In this document: positions 1 through 9,115 of the stretch, piece by piece
How positions within the stretch are numbered: position 1 is the first letter of the stretch
Layout of the letters: each line of letters starts with the position of its first letter
Assembly: GCF_021887715.1 (NCBI RefSeq)
Contig: NZ_JAIQXX010000003.1
Span: 1 to 64,000, forward strand
Direction: 5' to 3'
Source: Winogradskyella immobilis
GTDB lineage: Bacteria > Bacteroidota > Bacteroidia > Flavobacteriales > Flavobacteriaceae
DNA length: 64,000 nt
Position numbers and translations under genes: made by a program
The notes under the pieces: generated by a model
What the model was told of the DNA's origin: nothing
Database searches by the model: none
Seen by the model: only the letters and a program-made list of their open reading frames with translations

Positions 1-36
1 TTCTATTTATGTTTCTTTAAAGATAAAATTATTAAA

Positions 37-116
37 ACACCCCTAAAGTCCCCTCAAGGGGACAGGTTCTTAACACGTTTATTTATAATGTCCCCTTTAG
101 GGGACTTTAGGGGTGT
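37..116. repeat. long inverted repeat (28-nt arms)
   Basis: Two 28-nt arms (37-64 and 89-116) are reverse complements with a single mismatch, around a 24-nt loop. Each arm also holds a short C4/G4 hairpin, so a cruciform or nested hairpin is possible. The arms are far more GC-rich than the surroundings. No gene is visible in 1-389, which consists of this and two further palindromic elements. The arrangement looks like a REP/MITE-type dispersed element, although no second copy of this particular one lies in the window. Confidence 0.85.
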
Positions 117-239
117 CAATTTAAAAGCTTTTAATCTGTTTGAATTTCAAGCTCATATTCTTTAATTAAAAATGCAATTAAACGTTTGTTCTGCTCCATT
201 AGGTTGTATCGTATTTTTCTGAAGAACTTTATCATAATC

Positions 240-312
240 TGTCATTCCTGCGCATGCAGGAATCTATTTATTTCATCATTGCTTGTGGATTCCTGCATGC
301 GCAGGAATGACA
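240..312. repeat. perfect inverted repeat (25-nt arms)
   Basis: Arms 240-264 and 288-312 are perfect 25-nt reverse complements with a 23-nt loop. Each arm contains its own small palindrome around GCATGC. A short open frame across this stretch is a by-product of the repeats and is not called as a gene. Confidence 0.85.
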
Positions 313-325
313 AGTTAGTGTTTTT

Positions 326-386
326 TGTCATTTCGAATGAAATGAGAAATCTCATCATGAGATTCTTCGCTTCGCTCTGAATGACA
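326..386. repeat. imperfect palindromic repeat, flavobacterial REP-like
   Basis: Arms 326-353 and 359-386 pair at about 20 of 28 positions, bounded by TGTCATT and AATGACA. Elements with this GTCATT...AATGAC border and a GCTTCGCTC core are, from general knowledge, widespread intergenic repeats in Flavobacteriia. It ends 4 nt from the stop codon of the minus-strand gene at 390, so its hairpin probably marks the 3' end of that transcript. Confidence 0.7.
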
Positions 387-389
387 GTT

Positions 390-1901
390 TTACTGGATAA
401 AGGTGACTCTATCAATTAAACCATTATTAACTTCATAAATGGCAATGGCATAAAACGTATTTCCGTTGACCGTTACTTTTTCTTTGTCAATTACAGTATT
501 ACCAATAGCAATACGCTTTACAATTTCTGCATTAAGATCTGGGATTCTATCAAACATACCACCATAGGTGTTACGCATAGGGTCTAAACCTTTTGATGTT
601 TGTGTATTAGGAAATGTATTTAGCGTTACATCTTTAGTATAGGTTTGTAAAAAAGCGTCAATCTTTCTTTCATTATAGGCAGTTAACTGCTTATTTACAA
701 TAGGTAATGGGTCTTCCTTGTTTTCGGGCTTAATAAAAGTAACTTTAGTTATTTTTCCTCCATTAACTTCATAAATGGCAACCGCGCTACGGTATTCTCC
801 ATTTGCTAAAATATATTCTTCATCAATTACTTTATTGCCTAACACCATTCTGTTTTTTATAGTACAGTTTAAGTCTGGCGTAGTTTTAAAATAGTTAACA
901 AAACGTTCTCGCATTTTAGCTTTGTTCTCGTAACGTATTTTTTCTGGGAAATAATTAATCACCACATTGTCACTATAGGTAGCCATAAAAGCATCTAAAT
1001 CTCTATTATTATAGGCTTCTACTTGTTCTTGTACAATTTGTTCTGGTGACACATCAGAAACCAATGCCATTAAAGTACCTATAGCATTTGTAGTAATTCT
1101 GGTAATATTCTGTAAATCTCCACGCTCAAATACTTTAAAAACATTCCAATTTGTATCTGTTTTTGGGTTGAATTTATAGATGGTATTGCCTTTGGGCATT
1201 AAGATAGTACCATCTATTAACCAGCACATATCTTCAGTTTGAGGTAATGTGTTGATGATTTTTTTAGATTCCCCAGTTTTAGGATTCATAGAGTTGATAC
1301 TCCATACATCTTCATTTTTATTGATATAACTGAATAGATTAGAATTAGGTATTTTATGTAATGAACGACCAATGTTTTTTGCTAACGTTTTATTGGTTTT
1401 ATTCTTAATATTAGATATCACTAATGACGATTGGTCTCCCAATACAAAAGATGCTAATTCTTCTTTAGACAACCACACATAGTACCCAATCACCAAATCT
1501 TCAACCAGAATATTATCTTTTCCTGTATTAAAATCGTAACGGTAGAGTAGTTGCTTACCATCTTTATCTAAGCGAATAGACGAAACAGCTTTTTGTCCAG
1601 TAATTTTTAATGGTGAATATTCGCTACCATTAGGCGTGCTATTTATATAATTGATTTTTTTATCTCTTATATTGTATTTGGCAATATCGGTTTGTCCATT
1701 TCTTGTAGATGCAAAAAGCAAAATATTATCGTTATAAAAACTAGGCTGATTATCGTACCCTTTGTTATTAGAGACATTAAGGCCTTCTGAAACGGAATAA
1801 CTTCCGTTAACAGTTGATAATTTAAAAAGGTGTACATCGGTATCAGGCTGAGCCATTAATAAAAACGGAAAGCAGAAAAATAAGAGCTGAAAATTACGCA
1901 T
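390..1901 (-). CDS. secreted beta-propeller protein with two SnoaL-like domains
   Basis: A signal peptide (residues 1-18, ending LLMAQ) is followed by a WD40/PD40-like propeller (about 25-280; NQPSFYNDNILLFAST is a typical TolB/PD40 blade) and two tandem SnoaL/NTF2-like domains (about 285-392 and 398-503). The two C-terminal domains are clearly repeats of one another: AYNNRDLDAFMATYSDNV against AYNERKIDAFLQTYTKDV, and both close with AIYEVN..I..VTFI. SnoaL-like folds form a small pocket and include ketosteroid-isomerase relatives, but no catalytic set can be assigned. A periplasmic or exported role in sensing or binding a small molecule is inference. It is a single transcription unit, with a palindromic repeat directly after the stop. 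Confidence 0.75.
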   Translation of the reverse strand: MRNFQLLFFCFPFLLMAQPDTDVHLFKLSTVNGSYSVSEGLNVSNNKGYDNQPSFYNDNILLFASTRNGQTDIAKYNIRDKKINYINSTPNGSEYSPLKITGQKAVSSIRLDKDGKQLLYRYDFNTGKDNILVEDLVIGYYVWLSKEELASFVLGDQSSLVISNIKNKTNKTLAKNIGRSLHKIPNSNLFSYINKNEDVWSINSMNPKTGESKKIINTLPQTEDMCWLIDGTILMPKGNTIYKFNPKTDTNWNVFKVFERGDLQNITRITTNAIGTLMALVSDVSPEQIVQEQVEAYNNRDLDAFMATYSDNVVINYFPEKIRYENKAKMRERFVNYFKTTPDLNCTIKNRMVLGNKVIDEEYILANGEYRSAVAIYEVNGGKITKVTFIKPENKEDPLPIVNKQLTAYNERKIDAFLQTYTKDVTLNTFPNTQTSKGLDPMRNTYGGMFDRIPDLNAEIVKRIAIGNTVIDKEKVTVNGNTFYAIAIYEVNNGLIDRVTFIQ

Positions 1902-2035
1902 GGATTTATATTTTTTTTAAAGATAAAAATTTTAGTTAAGCTTTTAGAAAACACACAAATCAAACAGAAGCTTTGAGATATATTATTACACGCGAATTGT
2001 TATTAATTAAGATGAAATAATTAGAGCAAAATTAT

Positions 2036-3448
2036 TTAATACGTTTTTGCTATGGTTTCTATTTTATTGAGTAGCGTTTTAAAGTGTATCTCCTTAGTAA
2101 AAGGATTCATTATAGTACATCTTAGATATGTATTATTCTTAATTTTTGTTTGAAGAATGTAATAATCACCTTCTTTAATTAAGTGCTGTCGCACAGTTTC
2201 ATTAACTGTATTAAGTGATATATCGTTTAAATCAGAATCAAAATATCTAAAACATACAATATTAGACATAGGTTTAACGGCCAATTCAAACTTAGGATTA
2301 GCTCCTATTAATTTAGCAAAGGTTTTACCAGAATCGTATAACGTTGTTACAAAATCATCAAAAATAGAAACGCCATAATGTTTAATAATGGCATACCAAT
2401 GAATAGACATCATATGTTTTGTACATTCAAAAGTACGCTTAGCGAGATTATACCATTCTTTATGTTCTGAAAGCTCTAATAAATAGTCTGCTTTTTCACT
2501 AAAAGTATTATAAGAATGGTTTTCATTTTTAAAAAGCAATGCGGTTGTTAATGCAGGCATCATCAACATTTTATGACCATCAATAATTACAGAATCTGCA
2601 TGCTCTATACCTTTTAGAAGTGGTTTGTAAGTTGAAGAAAAAATAGCACTTCCGCCATGAGCCCCATCAACATGATACCATATTTGTTTTTCTTTAGCAA
2701 AAGACGCTAAGGCTTCTAAATCATCATAAGCTCCTGTTGCAGTAGAAGGTGCATTACCAATTAAAGCAAAAATATCAATGCCTTTACTTTTTGCTTCTGC
2801 ATATGAAGTTTCTAAAGCAGAAACATTTACTGAAAAGTTTTTATTAGTTGGGATCTTTATAACATTGGCAGTACTTAATCCCATAATAGTAATAGCTCTG
2901 TCAATACTATAATGGGATTGATCAGAAACCATAACTCCTAAATTAGAGTGGTTTTCATTGCCAAAAGCTTTTTTTGCACTTAATAAAGCTGTAAGATTTG
3001 CTAAGGTACCACCCGCAGTTAAGAAACCTGTACTTTCGTTTGAATACCCAATATGTTTACAAAGTAAATCGGTAACGACACGCTCTATGGCTGTACCAGC
3101 AACTCCCATTTCATAGATGCCCATACCGTTGTTTAAGATACTCATGGCTAACCCTGTTAACCCCATTAAAGGTAGCGTAGGACTTATTTGGTGACCAATA
3201 TATTTAGGATTGTGTAAATTAATAGAATGTTGAATAAGGTTATCGAAGAACGATTCAGAAGTTTCGTTTTCTAGGTAGTCTTTCCAATACGTTAATTCAT
3301 CTTCTGGTGGTGCCCAAAAAAGCGTTTTTTTATTTGTATTGTTAAAACTATCGTTGAGGTGGTTGGCAAGTTTATCAATTAATAAATGCCCGTCTTTTCT
3401 AAACGATTCAGGGTTATAAGCATTTTGTAAGCGTTCTAGTTTTGTCAT
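2036..3448 (-). CDS. group II PLP-dependent amino acid decarboxylase
   Basis: A fold-type I PLP enzyme of the DDC/GAD/HDC family (PF00282), 470 aa, close to the family length. Visible signatures are the HVDGAHGG stretch (259-266, Asp261 for the pyridine nitrogen), the Schiff-base lysine in DGHKM (Lys293), and the N-terminal LFWAPPE...YIGHQISP segment shared with aromatic-L-amino-acid and 2,4-diaminobutyrate decarboxylases. It is cytosolic with no signal peptide. Which amino acid is decarboxylated cannot be read from the sequence. The gene stands alone between a terminator (3473-3506) and the propeller gene. Confidence 0.85.
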   Translation of the reverse strand: MTKLERLQNAYNPESFRKDGHLLIDKLANHLNDSFNNTNKKTLFWAPPEDELTYWKDYLENETSESFFDNLIQHSINLHNPKYIGHQISPTLPLMGLTGLAMSILNNGMGIYEMGVAGTAIERVVTDLLCKHIGYSNESTGFLTAGGTLANLTALLSAKKAFGNENHSNLGVMVSDQSHYSIDRAITIMGLSTANVIKIPTNKNFSVNVSALETSYAEAKSKGIDIFALIGNAPSTATGAYDDLEALASFAKEKQIWYHVDGAHGGSAIFSSTYKPLLKGIEHADSVIIDGHKMLMMPALTTALLFKNENHSYNTFSEKADYLLELSEHKEWYNLAKRTFECTKHMMSIHWYAIIKHYGVSIFDDFVTTLYDSGKTFAKLIGANPKFELAVKPMSNIVCFRYFDSDLNDISLNTVNETVRQHLIKEGDYYILQTKIKNNTYLRCTIMNPFTKEIHFKTLLNKIETIAKTY

Positions 3449-3472
3449 AATACAAGTACAACAAAATTAAAT

Positions 3473-3506
3473 AAAAAAAAGCCGCTTTCAATTAAGAAAA
3501 CGACTT
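3473..3506 (-). terminator. terminator after the LytTR/kinase operon
   Basis: An 11-bp stem (3479-3489 with 3496-3506, two mismatches, loop AATTAA) is followed on the minus strand by a run of eight T. It lies 15 nt past the stop of the response regulator at 3522. The 26-nt core is nearly identical (two differences) to the hairpin at 15296-15321 in the same orientation. Confidence 0.7.
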
Positions 3507-3521
3507 ATAAATGCGTTTACT

Positions 3522-4211
3522 TTATTTAAAAATTGTTTTAATAACACTTTTATAGGTTTGCCCTATAGGAATCTGTTTATCTTTTAAATGAATACTATTT
3601 CCTTCTACTGATTTTATCTTCTGCTTTGATACAATAAAAGATTTATGAACTCTAATAAAATTTGAAGATAGTTGCGTTTCAAAATCTGAGATTTTCTGTA
3701 GTGTTACAATTAACTCATCTTCTAAATGAACTTTGCAATAATTGCCGTAGGCCTCAATATATAAAATGTCGTTTACATAGATTTGATGTAATCTTTTATC
3801 ACTTTTAATAAATAACTGTTGTTGCTGGAAATGGGTTTCTTGAGTATTTGTAGAATTAAAGTTTAAAGGCTTAATTTTATTTACTGCTTTTATAAAGCGT
3901 TCTATACTAAATGGTTTTAATAAATAATCAACGACATCAAACTCGTAACCATCTAGCGCAAACTCTTTATAAGCTGAGGTGATGATTACTTTTGGTGGAT
4001 TTGATAGCGTTTTTAAAAACTCAAACCCCGAGAGTTTTGGCATATTGATATCTAAAAACAACAAATCAACCTGCTGTTCTTGCAATAGTTTTATAGCTTC
4101 AAAGGCATCATAACAATTTCCTGTTTTTTGAAGGTGATGCATTGAGTCTGCAAATCCTTCAATAATGCCGTGGGCTATAGGCTCATCATCTATAATTACA
4201 TATCGTATCAT
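3522..4211 (-). CDS. LytTR-family response regulator
   Basis: It has an N-terminal receiver domain (about 1-115) with IIDDEP and the phosphoacceptor Asp54 in LFLDINMP, then a LytTR DNA-binding domain (about 125-229; IYIEAYGNYCKVHL and FIRVHKSFIVS are typical). It is translationally coupled to the kinase gene upstream by a 4-bp overlap, so the two form one two-component system. About half of its residues match the second regulator at 11178-11873 in the receiver domain. Its targets probably include the divergent hydrolase genes that start at 5442, which is inference from position. Confidence 0.92.
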   Translation of the reverse strand: MIRYVIIDDEPIAHGIIEGFADSMHHLQKTGNCYDAFEAIKLLQEQQVDLLFLDINMPKLSGFEFLKTLSNPPKVIITSAYKEFALDGYEFDVVDYLLKPFSIERFIKAVNKIKPLNFNSTNTQETHFQQQQLFIKSDKRLHQIYVNDILYIEAYGNYCKVHLEDELIVTLQKISDFETQLSSNFIRVHKSFIVSKQKIKSVEGNSIHLKDKQIPIGQTYKSVIKTIFK

Positions 4212-5293
4212 TTTAATTGAATAGTTAATTGCGTTTTATAAACAGACGTGTCTTTGTGTATCAATAGTTCGTGTTTTTTAGGGTAAATAAGTTGCAATCT
4301 ACGTTTTAGATTTTCAATACCTATACCAGTTTGCGCATTCTCTTTAACTTCAAAATTATTTTCAACACTAAAGATAAGTGTCTTCTTTTTAACAATCAAT
4401 TCTAGGTTTATGTAAGCATTATTAGTCAAACTTTCTACACCGTGTTTAAAAGCATTTTCTAATAACATTATAAATAAAAGTGGTGCAACTGAGATATTCT
4501 CTTCTTCTATTACTTTAGTAAATGTAATATTAACGGTTTTTTTATAGCGAATTTTATGTACTTCAATATATTGCTCTAAATAATTAATTTCATCTTTTAA
4601 TAAAACCGTTTCGTTTTCACCTTCATAAATGGTATAACGCATTATTTCTGATAATTTTAATATCACCTGTGGCGCTTCATCCGATTTTTTAATGGCTAAT
4701 CCGTATAAGTTATTAAGCGTGTTAAAAAAGAAATGAGGGTCTATTTTACTTTTCAGTAAAGCCAATTCTGCAGAGGCTTTATCATTTTTTAATTGCTTGT
4801 ATTGTTTCCACATTCTAAACAACCACGAAAGAATTATATATCCTAAAAGCGCAATAAAGGTTAGCTGAAAAATCGCAAAATACATATCATATTTATAGAG
4901 ATACTCTAGCGAAGCCATTTCACCTAAGTTCTTGAATATTAGCATTCCAATAATGCATATAACGCCAATGATGATAGAGATAATTGAGCGGAAACTTATT
5001 TTTAGAGAGGGAATCACACTTTTTAATTGAATTTTTTGTTTCCACAAATTAAAAATCCAAGAAAGTATGATATACCATAAAGTAAGAAAGAAAAGTAGTC
5101 GAAATTCTCCAAACAGATTACCTTGAATCTCTGACCTAGAAAGCTCCTCTTTCCTTGTGTAAATTAGCATTCCCAACAAAGAACTGAAGATTAAAATCCC
5201 TAAAATTAGAGTTCGAAGATGTTTTTTAAAAAATGGTTTCACATCCCAAATGTATTGTTTTGAGGACTTCATAACAATTAAATTGACAAACAT
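4208..5293 (-). CDS. LytS-type sensor histidine kinase with duplicated membrane module
   Basis: A His_kinase (PF06580) protein with the phospho-accepting His187 in KIDPHFFFNTLNN and a C-terminal ATPase domain (LLENAFKHG, GIGIENLKRRL). The membrane part has four predicted helices in two repeated halves: YIILSWIFNLWKQ near residue 75 and YIILSWLFRMWKQ near residue 152. There is no large extracellular domain, as usual for this class. A second in-frame ATG (residue 8, position 5272) is a plausible start. It forms an operon with the overlapping regulator gene, and a 148-bp divergent promoter region separates it from the esterase at 5442. Confidence 0.9.
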   Translation of the reverse strand: MFVNLIVMKSSKQYIWDVKPFFKKHLRTLILGILIFSSLLGMLIYTRKEELSRSEIQGNLFGEFRLLFFLTLWYIILSWIFNLWKQKIQLKSVIPSLKISFRSIISIIIGVICIIGMLIFKNLGEMASLEYLYKYDMYFAIFQLTFIALLGYIILSWLFRMWKQYKQLKNDKASAELALLKSKIDPHFFFNTLNNLYGLAIKKSDEAPQVILKLSEIMRYTIYEGENETVLLKDEINYLEQYIEVHKIRYKKTVNITFTKVIEEENISVAPLLFIMLLENAFKHGVESLTNNAYINLELIVKKKTLIFSVENNFEVKENAQTGIGIENLKRRLQLIYPKKHELLIHKDTSVYKTQLTIQLK

Positions 5294-5441
5294 TGCTTAA
5301 GAGCTTATGAAAATATCCATTTTAAGGATAAACCATAGTTTGTCTAGAGTTTCTAATAATCTGCATATAAAATACAATGGCTTATCATAAAATTTAGTAG
5401 TTACAATAATGAGTGCATAGGTTTGAATATTAATTAAAAAA

Positions 5442-6593
5442 ATGATTATGAATCGAGCCTTATTGAATTTATGTGCACTGTTATTTTTTTTATCATCAAA
5501 TAACATTATCTCTCAAGAGAGACATAACTTAGAAATTCAATCTCAATATCCGAAAGAAAAAAGACAGTTTACTGTTCATTTGCCAGAATCTTATAAGAGT
5601 AATACATATAAGAGTTATCCAGTTATGTATGTACTTGATGGACAAGTTGCAGAATCTTATGTTCCTGCTGTAACCAGAATTTTTGCTGACCGAGATCGTG
5701 CTCCAGAAATTATAATAGTAACATTACCATCTCTAGGAAATAGAGGTAGAGACTATACTCCTAAAGGAAAAGGAGATGATGGAGTTACGTCTGGAGGAGC
5801 TAATCAGTTTTTGAATTATTTAGAAAAAGAATTGATTCCTTATATAGACAAGAATTATCGAACAGAATCTTTTCGAATATTATCAGGTGAAAGTAGAGGT
5901 GGATTATTTGCATTGCATAGTTTTATTCAAAAAGCGGAACTTTTTAGTGCTTATTTTATCTTCAGTCCAGCACTATATCATAATGATCAAGAAATCATTC
6001 ATCGCCTACAAAATTTTTTAAGATCAGCTTCTGATTTAAAATGTTTTTTATATATGAATATAGGTAATGAAGGCGATATTTTTAAAGTTGCATTTGATAG
6101 CGCTTGGGAAACTTTTAAAGAATATCCGGTTGAAGGATTACAACTCAATATTGAAGTCTTGCCCTATGATTATCATGGACTAACATCTATATCGGGACAA
6201 CACCATGCTTATAGCGAGCTGTTTTCTAACTGGCGAACTCCTTTTGAAATAGTACAAAATCAAGGTGCTAAAGGTGTTGTTTCTCATTTTGAAAAACTTT
6301 CACAACGATACGGTTATACAGTTAAGCCGCCCGAAGATTCCAATAATAGTTATGGTTATACTTTTCTTCGCCGTAAAGAATATGATGTGATGCTAGGTTT
6401 GTTTGAACTGAATGTAAAATTATATCCAGAATCAGCAAATGCATATGATAGTCTTGCAGAAGGACTTGAAGCTTTAGGTAAATTTCCAGAAGCTATTAAA
6501 AATATGCATAAAGCATTAGAAGTAGTTAAAGACAGTGACCCAAATTTAAAGCTATATCAAGAACATTTACAAAGGCTCTTAAAAGAGAATTAA
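5442..6593 (+). CDS. secreted Fes-like esterase with C-terminal TPR segment
   Basis: An alpha/beta hydrolase of the putative-esterase family (PF00756, relatives of enterochelin/IroE esterases and feruloyl esterases). It has a signal peptide (about 1-24) and the nucleophile elbow G-E-S-R-G with Ser151; His254/His255 in GQHHAY are candidates for the catalytic histidine. After about residue 320 it carries a TPR-like helical tail (SANAYDSLAEGLEALGKFPEA). The same tail type is found on the serine hydrolase at 12845, not on the esterase, in the second module. It is first in a run of plus-strand hydrolase genes opposite the LytS/LytTR pair. Its substrate is unknown. Met3 (5448) is an alternative start. 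Confidence 0.85.
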   Translation: MIMNRALLNLCALLFFLSSNNIISQERHNLEIQSQYPKEKRQFTVHLPESYKSNTYKSYPVMYVLDGQVAESYVPAVTRIFADRDRAPEIIIVTLPSLGNRGRDYTPKGKGDDGVTSGGANQFLNYLEKELIPYIDKNYRTESFRILSGESRGGLFALHSFIQKAELFSAYFIFSPALYHNDQEIIHRLQNFLRSASDLKCFLYMNIGNEGDIFKVAFDSAWETFKEYPVEGLQLNIEVLPYDYHGLTSISGQHHAYSELFSNWRTPFEIVQNQGAKGVVSHFEKLSQRYGYTVKPPEDSNNSYGYTFLRRKEYDVMLGLFELNVKLYPESANAYDSLAEGLEALGKFPEAIKNMHKALEVVKDSDPNLKLYQEHLQRLLKEN

Positions 6594-6629
6594 TACGCTT
6601 ATTCATTATTCAATCTTAAAACAACATTT

Positions 6630-7754
6630 ATGAAGAATTACATCACTTTTCTGTTTATTACAGTCAGTTATCTAGCATTTACTCAAAACAATCAAAGTAC
6701 AACAGTTTCAAAATTCACAGCCACTCTAGATGAAAAAATTCCACTACAGTTAAAAGAAAAAAATGTACCTGGAATGGCTATTGCCATTATTGAAGATGGA
6801 CACATTATTTATAAAAAAGGAATTGGCTTTTCAAACACTCAAAAACAAACAAAGATTACCTCAGAAACAGGCTTTAATATTGGTTCTATTTCTAAACTGT
6901 TTACGGCTTGGGGTATTATGAAACTTGTTGAGAATAATAAAATAAATTTAGATGTTCCTGTTGAAAATTATTTAACACGCTGGAAACTTCCTAAATCTGA
7001 ATTTGATAGTAAAAAAGTTACCGTAAGGAGTTTATTAAGTCATACGGCTGGGATATCAGTTCACGGTTACCCAGGATTTCATCCAGATGCCAAATTACCC
7101 ACATTAGAAGCCTCTCTAAATGGCAAAAATGGACCTGTTAGAGAAAATGAAAAAGTAGAAATAGTCATTGAACCAAACACAAAGTTTCAATATTCAGGAG
7201 GTGGTTATACTATTTTGCAATTACTAATTGAGGAGGTATCTGGTAAATCTTTTGAGGCATACATGCAAAAGGAAGTCTTTAAACCCTTAAAGATGAAGCA
7301 TACCAGTTTTAGTATAACTAAAAAACTATTAAAAAACTCGGCAACACCTTATGATGCAAATGGTAAAGAAGTTTATATTGAAGTATTTACTGCAAAAGCT
7401 GCTGCTGGTTTACATACCACTTTAGAAGACATGCTACTCTTTGCTAAAGCTACTATAGAGGGGAATTCTGTTCTTACAAAACAAACCATTAACGAAATGA
7501 CAAAAATAGTTCCAATAACTAAAACTAAAGGCAGAGGACAAGGTTTAGGCTACAATGCCATTATTTTAGGACCGTTAACTGTTAAAGGGCACGCAGGCTC
7601 TAATACAGGTTGGGAATCTGGTTTTATGTTTGATTTCACCACCAATAATGGGATTATTATGCTTACTAATGGAGATAATGGAAAAGATGTGGCTATTGCT
7701 ACATTACGCGAATGGGCTAGATGGAAAATGAATACAATGCAATCTAAAAACTAA
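6630..7754 (+). CDS. beta-lactamase-fold serine hydrolase (class C/PBP4* type)
   Basis: A secreted Beta-lactamase family (PF00144) protein of 374 aa with a signal peptide (about 1-18). The active-site S-x-x-K is Ser86-Ile-Ser-Lys89 in NIGSISK, the second motif is Tyr188-Ser-Gly in QYSGGGY, and HAGSNTGW stands in the KTG-equivalent position. Members are esterases, D-aminopeptidases or carboxypeptidases rather than true lactamases, and the substrate here is not evident. It lies 36 nt after the esterase and 1 nt before the peptidase gene, so co-transcription is likely. Confidence 0.88.
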   Translation: MKNYITFLFITVSYLAFTQNNQSTTVSKFTATLDEKIPLQLKEKNVPGMAIAIIEDGHIIYKKGIGFSNTQKQTKITSETGFNIGSISKLFTAWGIMKLVENNKINLDVPVENYLTRWKLPKSEFDSKKVTVRSLLSHTAGISVHGYPGFHPDAKLPTLEASLNGKNGPVRENEKVEIVIEPNTKFQYSGGGYTILQLLIEEVSGKSFEAYMQKEVFKPLKMKHTSFSITKKLLKNSATPYDANGKEVYIEVFTAKAAAGLHTTLEDMLLFAKATIEGNSVLTKQTINEMTKIVPITKTKGRGQGLGYNAIILGPLTVKGHAGSNTGWESGFMFDFTTNNGIIMLTNGDNGKDVAIATLREWARWKMNTMQSKN

Positions 7755-7755
7755 T

Positions 7756-8667
7756 ATGAAATCTCTATTAAAAGTCATAGGATATTTATGGGTAACGCTA
7801 TTGTGTTTTGAAGTTCAGGCTCAAAAAGACACACTATTAGTATCAGAAATAATGCCTCTTCAAAAGGAAATCATGTCTAGGTTAACAGGAAAGAAACCCA
7901 TAAAAGATTCCATTTACATAGGACAAAGGGCATCACCTCGTGAGCGTGAGTTAACTGTCGAGTTTTTATCACAACAACTCACAGAAATAGGTTGGCAATT
8001 GGATAATCACCATTACAAAACAACAAACGGAAATCCGTTTTTAGATTTAATATTAAGCCCTGCAAGTGGTGTGAATATATCGGCAGTATTGCCAGCAACT
8101 AGATCTAGTGATGAGTATGTGATTTTCGGTTCGCATTATGATTCTGAACGCGATTGTCCAGGCGCCATAGACAATGCTACAGGCGTTACATTAAGTTTAG
8201 CAGTAGCTTCTCAATTGGCACAACTTAAAGAACGCAACGTAAATTTTATAATTGTACTTTTTGATCAAGAAGAAGATGGTGAAGTAGGAAGTAAAGCCTA
8301 TGCAAAAATGCTACAAAAAAGTAAAAAGAATGTATACTCGGTACACACCATAGATATGATGGGTTGGGATGAAGATAATAATCGCGGTTTTGAAATAGAA
8401 TTACCATCACTTGATTTAGAAAGGTTTTACAAATCTGAAGCTGAAAAATTTAATATCCCGTTATACACAACTAAAGTAAGCTCATCAGATCATAAATCGT
8501 TTATAGATAGAGGCTTTAATACCGTTGGTATTTCTGAAGAATATGTAAAGGGTGATACTACACCACATTTGCATAGACCAACAGACACCTATGAAACCGT
8601 AAATTTTGATTTTTTAGCATCGTCTACACAGTTTATATTTCACATATTTAAAACACTAGCACAATGA
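7756..8667 (+). CDS. secreted M28-family metallopeptidase
   Basis: A 303-aa zinc aminopeptidase-like protein with a signal peptide (about 1-22). The metal and catalytic ligands of family M28 are visible in order: His127 (GSHYDS), bridging Asp139 (GAIDN), Glu172/Glu173 (QEEDG), Asp200 (HTIDMMG) and His273 (HLHRPTDTYE). It lies 1 nt after the serine hydrolase and overlaps the next gene by 4 nt, so it is translationally coupled to its neighbours. It probably trims peptides in the periplasm or outside the cell. Glutaminyl-cyclase-like members of the family cannot be excluded. Confidence 0.88.
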   Translation: MKSLLKVIGYLWVTLLCFEVQAQKDTLLVSEIMPLQKEIMSRLTGKKPIKDSIYIGQRASPRERELTVEFLSQQLTEIGWQLDNHHYKTTNGNPFLDLILSPASGVNISAVLPATRSSDEYVIFGSHYDSERDCPGAIDNATGVTLSLAVASQLAQLKERNVNFIIVLFDQEEDGEVGSKAYAKMLQKSKKNVYSVHTIDMMGWDEDNNRGFEIELPSLDLERFYKSEAEKFNIPLYTTKVSSSDHKSFIDRGFNTVGISEEYVKGDTTPHLHRPTDTYETVNFDFLASSTQFIFHIFKTLAQ

Positions 8668-9062
8668 ATATAATTCAGAAATTAAAAGGTTGTAATCCCT
8701 ACGATTTGCTACTTATTTTAAGTTTTATGCTTATTCTAATTAAAGGTCTTGAATATGTATTTATCGGTATACTATATCCATTAGTCATAAGTGCAATCTT
8801 ATTAAGTCCATTTGTATATTGTTATTTTAAAAAGCGATGTACTATTTCAAAGACTATAAAATACTGGAGTCTATTAATTTTATGTTATGGTGTAGTACGA
8901 ATTCTGTTAAACACCATCATTTATATCGATTCAAGAGGAATTCCATCTGAAGCTTATTATCAATTCACATTAAAATATTCAATTATAAGCATATTATATG
9001 TGGTAATAGGTGTTACTCTATTCAGAAAACGCAAACACATATTTCTTAACTTAAGTCAATGA
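8664..9062 (+). CDS. small integral membrane protein
   Basis: 132 aa with about four hydrophobic helices and basic termini. No family is recognised. Its start overlaps the M28 peptidase stop by 4 nt, so it belongs to the same operon. A role as partner or exporter for the hydrolases would be a guess. Confidence 0.65.
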   Translation: MNIIQKLKGCNPYDLLLILSFMLILIKGLEYVFIGILYPLVISAILLSPFVYCYFKKRCTISKTIKYWSLLILCYGVVRILLNTIIYIDSRGIPSEAYYQFTLKYSIISILYVVIGVTLFRKRKHIFLNLSQ

Positions 9063-9115
9063 AATTATATGTTGAATAGAATAGCTTTAGAAGATTAATC
9101 AAAAAATCAACAACA

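Noticed and set aside
186-380. 64-aa open frame on the plus strand
   Set aside because: It lies entirely in two palindromic repeats and shows no protein features.
5297-5506. 69-aa frame on the minus strand
   Set aside because: It covers the divergent promoter region and the signal-peptide codons of the esterase gene, with no coding character.
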